Shown here piece by piece: positions 26,034-35,266 of a stretch of 64,000 bases of DNA. Under the pieces are notes generated by a model. That model saw only the letters and a list, made by a program, of their open reading frames with translations, was not told the origin of the DNA and did not search any database. Positions within the stretch are counted from its first letter, which is position 1; each line of letters begins with the position of its first letter. Position numbers and translations under genes: made by a program. Origin of the DNA: Natrinema caseinilyticum. Its GTDB lineage: Archaea > Halobacteriota > Halobacteria > Halobacteriales > Natrialbaceae. Where the stretch lies: assembly GCF_024227435.1 (NCBI RefSeq), contig NZ_CP100445.1, positions 3,593,369 through 3,657,368 of the forward strand, given 5' to 3'.

Positions 26034-27209
26034 ATGGGAGCCCTTTCGAATTTACGCGTGCTTGATCTGACGCAGGTGCTCGCCGGGCCGTACTGTACGA
26101 TGTTGCTCGCAGACCTGGGTGCGGACGTCGTCAAAATCGAGCGGCCGGGTGGCGACATGATTCGGTCGAACCCGCCGTTCGTCGACGACCCCGAGGCGGA
26201 AGCCTACGGCGGCTACTTCCAGAGCGTCAACCGCGGTAAGAAGAGCATCGAACTGAACTTCGGCGAGGAAGCCGACCGCGAGGACTTTCTCTCGCTCGTC
26301 GAGGAGGCCGACGTCGTCGTCGAGAATTACCGCTCGGGCACGATGGAGAAGTACGGCCTGGGCTACGAGACGCTCACCGAGTACAACCCCGACATCATCT
26401 ACTCGTCGATCCGCGGCTTCGGCGACCCGCGAACGGGCGAAACGGACCGCCAGGGCCAACCCTCGTTCGACCTCATCGCGCAGGCGCTCGGCGGCGTGAT
26501 GGAAATTACCGGTCAGGAAGACGGGCCGCCGACGAAGGTCGGGCCCGGCATCGGGGACCTCTTTACCGCGACGCTGAACTGCATCGGAATACTGGCCGCG
26601 GTCAACCACCGCGAGCAGACCGGCGAGGGCCAGTACGTCGACACCGGGATGTACGACTCGATGATCAGTTTCACCGAACGGGCCATCTACCAGCAGTCGT
26701 ACACCGGCGAGGCACCGACCCGACAGGGCAACTCCCACCCGACGCTGTTCCCGTACAACGCCTTCGAAACCGACGACGGCTACGCCGTCATCGCCGCCTT
26801 CAACGACAACCACTGGGCGGAACTCTGCGATGCCATGGACCGCGAGGACCTCGCCGAGGACTACCCCACCACCCCGGAACGACTGCGAAACCGTGAGATC
26901 CTCCGCGAAGAACTCGCAGACTGGGCCGCCACCCTGACCAACGACGAACTCGTCGGTACGCTCGAGGGACGCGTCCCCGCCGCCCCCGTCCAGACGACCC
27001 AGGAAATCTTCGAGGACCCGCACGTCCACGCTCGAGACATGCTCGTTCCCGTCGAACAGCCCGGTGCCGACACGGACGTCGAAATCGCGGGGAACCCGAT
27101 CAAGATGAGCGAAACGAATCCCGAACCTCGCGATCGCGCGCCGCTGCTCGACGAACACCGCGAGGAAGTACTGGGAGAACACGCCGACGCCGAGACGGCC
27201 GACGACTGA
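26034..27209 (+). CDS. mct: Succinyl-CoA:mesaconate CoA-transferase (CaiB/BaiF family)
   Basis: 391 aa of class III CoA-transferase. It opens MGALSNLRVLDLTQVLAGPYCTMLLADLGADVVKIERP, carries the catalytic Asp region in GPGIGDLFTATLNCIGILAA, and closes with NPIKMSETNPEPRDRAPLLDEHREEVL. It moves CoA from succinyl-CoA to mesaconate. The family is large, so the specific role is read from its place opposite the glm-mal-mch-citE operon. A GGAGG lies 13-18 bases before the ATG. Confidence 0.9.
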   Translation: MGALSNLRVLDLTQVLAGPYCTMLLADLGADVVKIERPGGDMIRSNPPFVDDPEAEAYGGYFQSVNRGKKSIELNFGEEADREDFLSLVEEADVVVENYRSGTMEKYGLGYETLTEYNPDIIYSSIRGFGDPRTGETDRQGQPSFDLIAQALGGVMEITGQEDGPPTKVGPGIGDLFTATLNCIGILAAVNHREQTGEGQYVDTGMYDSMISFTERAIYQQSYTGEAPTRQGNSHPTLFPYNAFETDDGYAVIAAFNDNHWAELCDAMDREDLAEDYPTTPERLRNREILREELADWAATLTNDELVGTLEGRVPAAPVQTTQEIFEDPHVHARDMLVPVEQPGADTDVEIAGNPIKMSETNPEPRDRAPLLDEHREEVLGEHADAETADD

Positions 27210-27489
27210 CCGCGAGCCGCGGGATCGATCCGTTCAATCGGTCGTTCACCGCGTGCTCGAGCCACGAGCGAGGACGGTTGAGGTGACCGATCACCGCGCT
27301 CGATTTCGAGCGGGCAGCCTGAAACGGTTCTTCGGGTTCTTAGATTCCACGAGCGAGAGAACCCGTCGTCCCATCGAACGGTAGCGCAGTCCCCGCCGAA
27401 GCGTGAGTCGCGGTTGCGCGTCGTCTCCGCCGATCAGTCTCGAGGACGCCGATCACAACCTCTAATATCCCACTGGCGACAGCAGAATT

Positions 27490-28656
27490 GTGATACCCGG
27501 CTACTGGAAGCTCGTTTTTCAGGTCACTGGCTGGCACATCGCAGCGAGCATTTGCTACTATGCGGTCTACGCTGGAACGCCGTTCTTCCGGGACGAATTC
27601 TCACTCAGCGGCGTTGCCGTCGGCCTCGTCATCACGTCGTTGACGCTCGGATACGCGACGTTTCTCCTCCCGATCGGCGTCGCGACCGATCGATTCGGCG
27701 AACGTCGAACGCTGTCGGTCGGGTTAGCCGGACTCGGGATCGGTTCGATCCTCGTCGCGGTCGCGCCGACGTACGGACTGTTACTCGTCGCAGTCTTCCT
27801 CCTCGGATCGACGTACGGCACCGCGACGCCGGGCACCAACAAAGCGATTTTCGACGGCGTCAAACCCTCACTGCACCACCGCGCCATCGGCATCAAGCAG
27901 ATCGGTCCCACGATGGGAAGCGCGATCAGTACGCTCCTCGTGACCGGTCTGGTCGGCTTCTTCTTCTGGCAACTGGGTTTTCTCGTCGCCGCGGTCGGTG
28001 GCCTCGCCGTAGCCGCGGTATTCTACGTCACGTATTCGGGGACCGCGACACGCGAAGCGACGTATCCGGACTTCGGGGGACTGGTGGGGAATCGGTCCTA
28101 CCTTCTGCTCGTGACCGCGGGGATCTGTATCGGAGCCGGATTTTACACGACGACCGGATACACGATTCTCTACCTCGAGGAGTCGGTCGGTGCGGCGGTC
28201 GCCACCGGCGGGATCATCCTCGCGATATTGCAAGTGTGTAGCAGCGTCGGCAAAATTGCAGCGGGGTGGGTTGCGGATACCGTCCCGCGGGACCGACGGG
28301 TGACGACGCACTCGATTCTACTCGTTCAGACCGTCGCCGGCGGCGTTCTCTTTTTCGTCCTCACCGCCGTCGAGACGGCACACGCGGCGAGCATCGTCTT
28401 TTCGGCACTCGGCGTCTTCGCGCTCGGTTCGACGGGGCTGTATTATTCGTGCATCTCGACGGTCGTTCCCGACACAGAGATCGGAGCCGCCTCCGCCGTC
28501 GGTCAGTTCACGGTCACGATCGGCGGACTCCTCGCGCCGCCGCTTTTCGGGTACCTGATCGATGCCGTCAGCTATACGGCGGGGTGGTCGTTTCTCGGCG
28601 GCCTGTCGTTCGTCGCCTCGCTGTTCGTACTCGCCGTCCTGACCACGTCACGATAA
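27490..28656 (+). CDS. MFS transporter
   Basis: 388 aa, GTG start, 12 predicted membrane helices. The loop-2 motif is GVATDRFGERRTLSVG, and the matching loop in the second half is GWVADTVPRDRRVTTH. The substrate is unknown; the pattern resembles nitrate/oxalate-formate-type or drug antiporters. It lies beyond mct on the same strand with a 280-base gap and no shared operon signs. That gap shows no gene. Confidence 0.8.
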   Translation: MIPGYWKLVFQVTGWHIAASICYYAVYAGTPFFRDEFSLSGVAVGLVITSLTLGYATFLLPIGVATDRFGERRTLSVGLAGLGIGSILVAVAPTYGLLLVAVFLLGSTYGTATPGTNKAIFDGVKPSLHHRAIGIKQIGPTMGSAISTLLVTGLVGFFFWQLGFLVAAVGGLAVAAVFYVTYSGTATREATYPDFGGLVGNRSYLLLVTAGICIGAGFYTTTGYTILYLEESVGAAVATGGIILAILQVCSSVGKIAAGWVADTVPRDRRVTTHSILLVQTVAGGVLFFVLTAVETAHAASIVFSALGVFALGSTGLYYSCISTVVPDTEIGAASAVGQFTVTIGGLLAPPLFGYLIDAVSYTAGWSFLGGLSFVASLFVLAVLTTSR

Positions 28657-28868
28657 GACGGCCACCTCGTGAGCAGTCGCCAGCGATTCGAATCACCGCC
28701 GAGTCGTCTCTCGGTACCGACGACTTCGTCGGATCCTCCGATTCTCGTCGACTCGGCGACCGAACGAAGTGCCCCCGTGCGGTCAGAGTCGGCAGACGGA
28801 GGCCGAAAGGCAGTCGTCTCGGCGAAAATCCAGAACCGATAACTATCTGGCGGCGCTTTCGAGAACCT

Positions 28869-30944
28869 ATGGCGCCTGGGACCGGGGTCGTTTCGGACGT
28901 CGGCGGACGACGGTCGATCCTCTCTCTCGGCGCGTTGTACTCCGCGATCGGCGTGATCTGGCCGCTCACACCGATCGGCGGTGCGAGGTCGATAGCGGAA
29001 TCCCTCGTCGTTTTCTTCCTCGTCGCCGGCTCCGGCATCGTCCTCCTCCTGGGTGGGTATCGCCTCCCCGACGCCGATATCGATTCCGAGTTCGTTCCGC
29101 CTATCGCCACCTGGTGTCTCCTGGCCGTCGGTGCGATGGGGACGACCCTCGGCTTCGTCGCCCTCGCCGGACACGTATCCGACCCGGCGAGCAAATTCTT
29201 CATCTTTTCGGCGCTCGCTGCCGTCACCGGCTTCGGGGCGGGGAGACGCGATGCGAGAGCCAAGTCGCGAGCGTCCGTTCTCGAACGGCGCAACGAGGAC
29301 CTTCGACGGACGAACGCGGAACTCGAGGAATCGGTCGATCGGCTCGAAGAATCCGAGCGGCGATACCGTCTCCTCGCCGAGAACGTCCCGAATGGGGGAG
29401 TCGCGCTTCTCGACGACGAGTTGCGCCACGTCCTCGTCGCCGGACAGGGCTTCGAACTGGTCGGCTCCAGTCCCGAAGACCTCGAAGGCGCCCGACTCCG
29501 AGACGTCTACGCTGCCGACATCGTCGATCGCCTCGAACCACAGTATCGCGCGGCGCTCGACGGCGAACCGACCGGTTTCGAACTCGAGATCGGCGAGCGA
29601 ACGTTCGAGTTCCATACACACCCGTTGTCCACCGAAAATGGAGAGGTGTGCGCCGTATTGGTGATGTGTCAGGATATCACTAGACGGAAGAACCGCGAAC
29701 GGGAACTCACGAAACGGATCCGCCAACAACGGGTCGTGGCCGACCTCGGACAGTACGCCCTCGAGACCGACGACCTCGACGAACTCATGCACGAAGCAGC
29801 GACGCGGGTGGCAGCGGTTCTCGATACCGAGTACTGCAAAGTGCTCGACCTCGACGAGGAGACGAACGAACTCCTCCTGCGTCAGGGTGTCGGGTGGAAA
29901 AACGGCCTCGTTGGGGCGGAGACGGTCTCCGCCGTCGAATCCGATTCACAGGCTGCGTACACCCTGGCACACGATCGCCCCGTCGTCGTCGAGGACCTCG
30001 AGACCGAATCGCGATTTAGCGGCCCTGAACTGCTGTCCTCCCACGGCGTCCGGAGCGGAGTCAGCACCGTCATCGGCCCGTTCGACGATCCGTGGGGGAT
30101 CCTGGGCGTCCACGATACCGACCCCAAGCGTTTCAGCGAGGAGGACGTTACCTTCGTCCAGAACATCGCGAACGTCCTCGCGGAGACGATCGAACGCCAC
30201 CAGTACCAGCACGACCTCGAGCGATCGGTTGCGGACCTGAAAGAATCCAACGAGCGCCTCGAACAGTTCGCCTACGCGGCATCTCACGACCTCCAGGAAC
30301 CGCTTCGAATGATTTCGAGCTACCTCCAACTCATCGAACGGCGATACAGTGACGCGTTCGACGAGGACGGACTGGAATTTCTCGAGTTTGCGATCGATGG
30401 GGCAGACCGGATGCGGGGGATGGTCGACGGCTTGCTCGAATATTCTCGGGTGGAGACACGTGGCGACCCGCTCGAACCGGTCGATCTCGACGAGGTTTTC
30501 GCAGACGCGAGAGACGATCTTCGACTGGAGATTTCACGATCCGACGCAGAGATTTCGAGCGAGTCGCTTCCGACCGTCGACGGCGACGCGGACCAGTTAC
30601 GGCACGTGTTCCAGAACCTGCTGAGCAACGCGATTCGATACAGCGGTGACGACCCCCCGACGATTCACGTCTCGGCCGAGCGAACCGGTTCACAGCGGGT
30701 GATTTCGGTCCGGGACGAAGGCATCGGGATGGATACCGACGAAGCGGATCGCGTATTCGACGTCTTCCAGCGGCTTCATAGCCGAGAAGACTACGAGGGA
30801 AGCGGGATCGGACTGGCCGTCTGTGAGCGTATCGTCGAGCGACACGGCGGCGAGATCTGGGTGGAGACGGCCCCCGGTGAGGGAGCGACCGTCTCGTTTA
30901 CGTTGCTCGCTGTCGGCGAGCATCCTCCGAAGTCCGCTCCGTGA
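28869..30944 (+). CDS. Membrane sensor histidine kinase with PAS and GAF domains
   Basis: 691 aa. Residues 15-125 hold four membrane spans, then a coiled coil (about 130-160, ERRNEDLRRTNAELEESVDRL), PAS (about 165-275), GAF (about 285-435), and HisKA with His473 in YAASHDLQEPLRMISSYLQL. The ATPase domain has the N box NLLSNAIRYS, G1 DEGIGMDTDEADRVFDVF and G2 YEGSGIGLAVCERIV. No response regulator is adjacent, as often in haloarchaea. The signal is unknown. The frame is open upstream, but MAPGTGVVSD at 28869 precedes the first membrane span well. Confidence 0.88.
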   Translation: MAPGTGVVSDVGGRRSILSLGALYSAIGVIWPLTPIGGARSIAESLVVFFLVAGSGIVLLLGGYRLPDADIDSEFVPPIATWCLLAVGAMGTTLGFVALAGHVSDPASKFFIFSALAAVTGFGAGRRDARAKSRASVLERRNEDLRRTNAELEESVDRLEESERRYRLLAENVPNGGVALLDDELRHVLVAGQGFELVGSSPEDLEGARLRDVYAADIVDRLEPQYRAALDGEPTGFELEIGERTFEFHTHPLSTENGEVCAVLVMCQDITRRKNRERELTKRIRQQRVVADLGQYALETDDLDELMHEAATRVAAVLDTEYCKVLDLDEETNELLLRQGVGWKNGLVGAETVSAVESDSQAAYTLAHDRPVVVEDLETESRFSGPELLSSHGVRSGVSTVIGPFDDPWGILGVHDTDPKRFSEEDVTFVQNIANVLAETIERHQYQHDLERSVADLKESNERLEQFAYAASHDLQEPLRMISSYLQLIERRYSDAFDEDGLEFLEFAIDGADRMRGMVDGLLEYSRVETRGDPLEPVDLDEVFADARDDLRLEISRSDAEISSESLPTVDGDADQLRHVFQNLLSNAIRYSGDDPPTIHVSAERTGSQRVISVRDEGIGMDTDEADRVFDVFQRLHSREDYEGSGIGLAVCERIVERHGGEIWVETAPGEGATVSFTLLAVGEHPPKSAP

Positions 30945-31245
30945 GACGAACTCTCCCGTTTTCGCTTCCTTTCGTTCTCGTTTTTCGAGGAGTGATTCGA
31001 ACAGCCGACCTGGAACACCGAAACCCGAGGAGACCGTACTGGCATCTCACGCCGAAATTCGACCGCGGACGGACAGTCGTCGTGGGGGCGGTGCCGGAAC
31101 CCGAGCGATCGATCTGCGAATCGTTTCGTCCGGAACGACACGGTCTCGCCGGATCGAAACGACACCACCCGTCTCGTTCGAACGTGTACCGACACCGATC
31201 GGTACACGGTCGGTCGGATCTCCCGTACAGAAACCGGAGCGGCAG

Positions 31246-31389
31246 CTACAGCGTGTCGATATCGTCCGGAAGGTCCTCGACGCCGTAGGCCTGTATCACC
31301 TGGCGAATGTGGAAATCCTTCTCCGCCGGATCGTCGTTCTGTAACGCCTTCTCGAGGTGTCTCTTGCTCCCCTTACTTAATCCCGTCAT
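31246..31389 (-). CDS. Small conserved-looking haloarchaeal protein
   Basis: 47 aa, too short for most ORF lists: MTGLSKGSKRHLEKALQNDD, then a segment ending YGVEDLPDDIDTL. It is helical, starts basic and ends acidic, with typical codon use. The upstream AT-rich tract (ATAATTGTG-like, 31390-31440) can serve as promoter. Function unknown. The 300 bases between it and the histidine kinase hold no gene I can support. Confidence 0.65.
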   Translation of the reverse strand: MTGLSKGSKRHLEKALQNDDPAEKDFHIRQVIQAYGVEDLPDDIDTL

Positions 31390-31652
31390 CTATCACAATG
31401 ATACGCAATTCCATCGTTAAATAATGTACGATTTACTATAGATCTCTCCTTCGGTCATCGGCCTCGGAGACGCTTGCCCGCTCGATTCCGCAGAGGTCCG
31501 GCACTCGTGACGCCTCGTTCTTTCGATCGGGGGCGTCCGAACGATGCGTCAACTCGAGAATACGTCGGCGACGGCGCTGTGTGCCCGCCGCCACACTGCC
31601 GTCCGACGCGCGGTGGCGACCAGTGCCCGCTCGCCGTCTCGAGGCGGCGTTC

Positions 31653-31712
31653 GCATTCGCTGGACGCTGCTCGTGTTCGCTGGACGCGGTCCGCGTTCGC
31701 TGAACACCGCCC
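31653..31712 (+). repeat. Three imperfect 20-base tandem repeats
   Basis: Units at 31653, 31673 and 31693 follow GxxTTCGCTGGACGCxxxxC. They differ at a few positions. They sit in a 416-base gene-free spacer (31390-31805) ahead of the antiporter, where nothing else stands out. Confidence 0.6.
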
Positions 31713-31805
31713 CGCGGACCGCTCACGACGACAACCGTCACAGAGCGCCTGCGGTCCGTTCGCTGCCGGCACAGAGTATTACTGTGCGGTACGTCTATCC
31801 CCATC

Positions 31806-33569
31806 ATGGCAGTCGAAGTAGCCGCAGAATTGCTCGATCTGCTCTCCGTGTTTATCATCGCCGCGGGGGTGGGGATCTTCGTCGCCAAGGTCGGCCGGTT
31901 CCCGTACACCATCGCCTTGCTTCTCGCGGGGGTGACCGCTTCCATTCTCGAGTTGGGAATCGACATCGAGCTCAGCCACGATCTCATCTTGCTCGTGTTG
32001 TTACCGCCGCTTCTCTTCGAGGGCGCTGCCACGACCGATCTCGAGTACTTCCGCCGATATCTGGGCCCGATCCTGGCACTGGCGGTCCCCGGACTGATAC
32101 TGGCGGTCCTCATCCTCGGCGTCTTCGGACAGTTCGTCTTCGGAATCCCGCTGCTCGTGGCGCTTTTGTTCGCTGCGATGATCCTGCCGACCGACCCCGT
32201 GTCGGTACTCGCGCTGTTCGAGGAACTCGGCGCGCCCGACCGATTGACCGTTATCGTGGAGGGCGAAAGTCTCGTCAACGACGGCGTCGGCGTCGTCATC
32301 TTCTCGACGTTGCTGGCCATCATCGTCGAATACGGCCCCGATACGGCGGCGCTGTTAGAGCCATCACGGCTCGTCGATTTCACGGTGGATATCGTCGTCG
32401 CGATCCTCGGTGGACTGGTCGTCGGCCTCGCAGCCGGGTACGCGGTGTATCGGGTGATGATCAACCTGGACGAGTACACGACCGAGATCGTCCTGACGCT
32501 CATCCTCGCGTACGGGAGCTTCCTGCTGGCCGAGCACATCCTCAGCAACGCGGTGCCCGGCGTTCAGTTCAGCGGCGTCATCGCGACCGTGGTCGCCGGC
32601 CTCTTCATCGGCAACCGCGGCGCGGAATACGCGATGAGCCCGCAAACGAAGATCGGCGTCTTCAACACCTGGGAGACGGCCGCGTTTCTGGTGAATACGC
32701 TCATCTTCTTGCTCATCGGTGCGAAAACCCCGATCGGCCAGCTCCGTACGCACGCCCAGCTCATCGCCCTGGCCATCGGTCTGGTCCTGCTCGCGCGTGC
32801 GCTGGTGGTTTACCCCGTCGTGGGCGTCGCCAATCGGCTCGTCGACGTGGACGTCTCCCTGCGGGACCAGCACGTCCTCGTGTGGGGCGGCCTGCACGCT
32901 TCGATCCCGATCGCGCTCGTTCTCGGGTTACCGGCGACGACCGCATCCGGCGCTCCGTTCCCGTTCCGGGAGGAACTCCGGGCGATGGTCTTCGGGGTGG
33001 CGGCGTTCAGCCTCGTCGTTCAGGGGTTGACGATGGGGCGGCTCCTGGATCGCCTCGACGTGATCCGCCGGTCGGAGGCCGAGGAACTGTACGAGACGCT
33101 CGTCGGTCGCGCCCGGATGGTCGATAGCGCGCTCGAGGCCGCCGACGAACTGCACGACAACAACCGGCTCCCGGGCGACGTCTACGACGACTTTCGCGCC
33201 GAGTACGGTCGGGAAAAGGAAGCGCTGCAGGAGGCGATCTCCGAGCTGTTGTCCGAACATCCCGAAATCCGTCGAGAGGAACTGCTCATCGGGGAGCGCC
33301 AGGTTCTCAAACGGGAAAAGAGCGCGATCATGGACGCGATGCGAACGGGCGTCATCGGCGACGAGGTGGGCCGGCCGTTGCTCGAGGAGGTCAATCTCAA
33401 ACTGTCCCAGGTCGACCAGGGGCGGAGTACGGTCGACGAAACCGAAGAGGAGTACGACGAGTTCTGGCGCCAGCGGGCCCAGGAGTTCGGTCTTCGGTCC
33501 GCTTCGCTGTCCGAGCGAGACGAGTCGCGTGACGTTCGGTCGGCGGGCGACGGCGAGCCAACGGAGTGA
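31806..33569 (+). CDS. CPA1-type Na+/H+ antiporter
   Basis: 587 aa. About 12 membrane helices fill residues 8-410, including LLPPLLFEGAATTDLEYF, the ion-site motif ILPTDPVSVLALFEELG and VEGESLVNDGVGVVIFS, with the conserved acidic residues of NhaP/NHE exchangers. A hydrophilic tail of about 170 residues (coiled-coil-like, EYGREKEALQEAISELLSEHPEIRREELLI) follows and probably tunes activity. It exports Na+ in exchange for protons, central to life in high salt. ATG at 31806 follows a TATA-like TATTACT. Confidence 0.9.
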   Translation: MAVEVAAELLDLLSVFIIAAGVGIFVAKVGRFPYTIALLLAGVTASILELGIDIELSHDLILLVLLPPLLFEGAATTDLEYFRRYLGPILALAVPGLILAVLILGVFGQFVFGIPLLVALLFAAMILPTDPVSVLALFEELGAPDRLTVIVEGESLVNDGVGVVIFSTLLAIIVEYGPDTAALLEPSRLVDFTVDIVVAILGGLVVGLAAGYAVYRVMINLDEYTTEIVLTLILAYGSFLLAEHILSNAVPGVQFSGVIATVVAGLFIGNRGAEYAMSPQTKIGVFNTWETAAFLVNTLIFLLIGAKTPIGQLRTHAQLIALAIGLVLLARALVVYPVVGVANRLVDVDVSLRDQHVLVWGGLHASIPIALVLGLPATTASGAPFPFREELRAMVFGVAAFSLVVQGLTMGRLLDRLDVIRRSEAEELYETLVGRARMVDSALEAADELHDNNRLPGDVYDDFRAEYGREKEALQEAISELLSEHPEIRREELLIGERQVLKREKSAIMDAMRTGVIGDEVGRPLLEEVNLKLSQVDQGRSTVDETEEEYDEFWRQRAQEFGLRSASLSERDESRDVRSAGDGEPTE

Positions 33570-33974
33570 GTGTCCAGTCGAACGGTGATTCGACGGCGTC
33601 ACGCATCCGTTCGAACGAGACCGGACCCCGGCCCCGAACCGATCGACCTCGCGACGGTCGCTGAGGATCGTTGGGGCACGGAGCGACGGCCGATGCGGCG
33701 CGTCGCATCGAGACGGACGCTGTCGTTCGAGCCGAGCGATCCCGACTCGAACTGCTCCTCGAACGTCACGATCACGGTCGGTGACCTCACCGGCGATCGG
33801 AACCCGGGTTTTACGTGGCCGACGACGGCCGGGATATTCCGCGAACGGGATCGCGTGTTCGAGAGCGACTACTCGAGCACCAGCGACGAGACCGGTTTCG
33901 GGCTGTCGATCGAAGAGGAGGTCGCGGCGGGACGCAACTGGATCGTAACCGTCACCGACGGCGACGGAGAGTAA
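33570..33974 (+). pseudogene. Relic of a histidine kinase ATPase domain
   Basis: Pieces of a haloarchaeal kinase C-terminus can be read: PIDLATVAEDRWGT, RVASRRTLSFEPSD, SNVTITVGDLTGDRNPGF, then in the next frame YVADDGRDIP, then back in the first frame VFESDYSSTSDETGFGLSIEEEVAAG and WIVTVTDGDGE. The N box is missing and two shifts surround the G1 box. It starts directly after the antiporter stop. The dimerisation and sensor parts are gone. Confidence 0.75.
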
Positions 33975-34006
33975 TCCTTTTGCGGGACCCCTGCACACGT
34001 CCGGGT

Positions 34007-34333
34007 ATGAGCAACGATTGGCCGGTCGATCCCGACGGTGAAGAGGGCAGCGAGGGGATGCGTAAGTTCGATATGCGGATCATCGCGGACAAAGTCGACG
34101 AGGAGGAGGACTTCCCGATGAACCGCGACGAGTTCGTCGACGAATACGGCGACTATCCGATCCGGATCAACTACAAGGAAGTCGTCCCCATGCGCGAAAT
34201 CTTCGAGTACGTCGAACCCGAGGAGTTCGAGACGATGGTCGACATGCACAAGGCCGTCGGCGCGGCGATGCGCGCCGGCGATTTCTGGGACTACCACCCG
34301 AAGGGTGCGGACCCGGAGAAGAAACACGCCTAA
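34007..34333 (+). CDS. Conserved haloarchaeal protein (DUF5785-like)
   Basis: 108 aa, acidic: MSNDWPVDPDGEEGSEGMRKFDMRIIADKVDEEEDFPM, RINYKEVVPMREIFEYVEPEEFETMVDMHKAVGAAMRAGDFWDYHPKG. No metal site or membrane span. I believe it belongs to a small haloarchaea-specific family without known function. It is preceded by a leaderless-type promoter region at 33970-34000. Confidence 0.75.
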   Translation: MSNDWPVDPDGEEGSEGMRKFDMRIIADKVDEEEDFPMNRDEFVDEYGDYPIRINYKEVVPMREIFEYVEPEEFETMVDMHKAVGAAMRAGDFWDYHPKGADPEKKHA

Positions 34334-34411
34334 ACGGGCGCGTTCTCGACCCGTATCACGAATCTGGATTACGTATCACTTATACGACGCCGTTCGAAAG
34401 AATCGAGCACA

Positions 34412-35182
34412 GTGACCAACACGCAGGTAACGCTCGTTCAGATCGATAACTACGGTCCGTGGACGGTGACGCCCGAACCACGACGGGAGGCCGACCTCCA
34501 GACGATGCAATCGCGGCTGTACGCGGACATCTCTCAGTTCGTCGGCAATCGCGGCGGCTACACGTTCTTCACCCGGTTCGACAATATGATCGCCGTTACG
34601 AACGGCTGTTCGTTCGAGGATCACGCGCTTCTCCAGGAGTCGGTCGGCAACCGGTACCCGGTGACCTTGAGTCTCGGCGTCGCGACCGGAACGAACCCGG
34701 TCCAGGCGCTGTCAGACGCGACGGAACTCATCCAGGACGCCGGCAGCGCACAGGACAAGAACCGACGCGAGTGCCTCGAGGGCCGGGTCATCGAACCGCC
34801 CCATCGGGCCGACGGAGACGTTCAGATCGCACACTTCGACGTGATCAACGCGACCGGCAACTACACGGACGAACTCAACGCCTTCGATACGTTCATCGAG
34901 ATCGAGCAGGGCTACGCGGAACTCATGCGACACATGCGCTACGCCCACGACAGTCTCTCGTTTTTCGTCGGCGGCGACAACGTCATCGTCGTCTGTCCCG
35001 ACCTCGGGAGCGACGAGTACGAGGAAGCCCTCTCCCACGTCGAAGATGCGGTCGACGTCGAAATGCAAGTCGGCGTCGGTCGCGGAACGAGCGCCCACGA
35101 GGCCGGTTACGCTGCGAAACACGCCCTCGAGACCTGCCGATCCGACGGGACCCGGGTCGAACTCGAGTGGGAAACGGCCTGA
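34412..35182 (+). CDS. gch3: GTP cyclohydrolase III
   Basis: 256 aa, GTG start. Two ferredoxin-like halves carry the family motifs: VTLVQIDNYGPWTVTPEPRREADLQTMQSRLYADI with FTRFDNMIAVTNG, and IAHFDVINATGNYTDELNAFDTFIEIEQGYAELM with FFVGGDNVIVVCPDL. It opens the guanine ring of GTP to give FAPy-ribosyl phosphate, the first step toward riboflavin and F420 in archaea. The next enzyme, the ArfB deformylase, may be the creatininase-family gene at 62207. Confidence 0.92.
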   Translation: MTNTQVTLVQIDNYGPWTVTPEPRREADLQTMQSRLYADISQFVGNRGGYTFFTRFDNMIAVTNGCSFEDHALLQESVGNRYPVTLSLGVATGTNPVQALSDATELIQDAGSAQDKNRRECLEGRVIEPPHRADGDVQIAHFDVINATGNYTDELNAFDTFIEIEQGYAELMRHMRYAHDSLSFFVGGDNVIVVCPDLGSDEYEEALSHVEDAVDVEMQVGVGRGTSAHEAGYAAKHALETCRSDGTRVELEWETA

Positions 35183-35192
35183 TTCCCGGCGA

Positions 35193-35217
35193 CGGTGAAC
35201 TTCACCGCCGTTTTTCT
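35193..35217 (+). terminator. Hairpin and T-run after gch3
   Basis: CGGTGA-ACTT-style hairpin (arms 35193-35198 and 35202-35207) followed by TTTTT at 35211-35215, placed 10-35 bases past the gch3 stop. Archaeal termination needs the T-run; the hairpin may help. Confidence 0.5.
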
Positions 35218-35266
35218 TAAGTGTAGCGGGGGTAGCTTTTAGCCCGTCCGTGCGAATCGTTCACAC

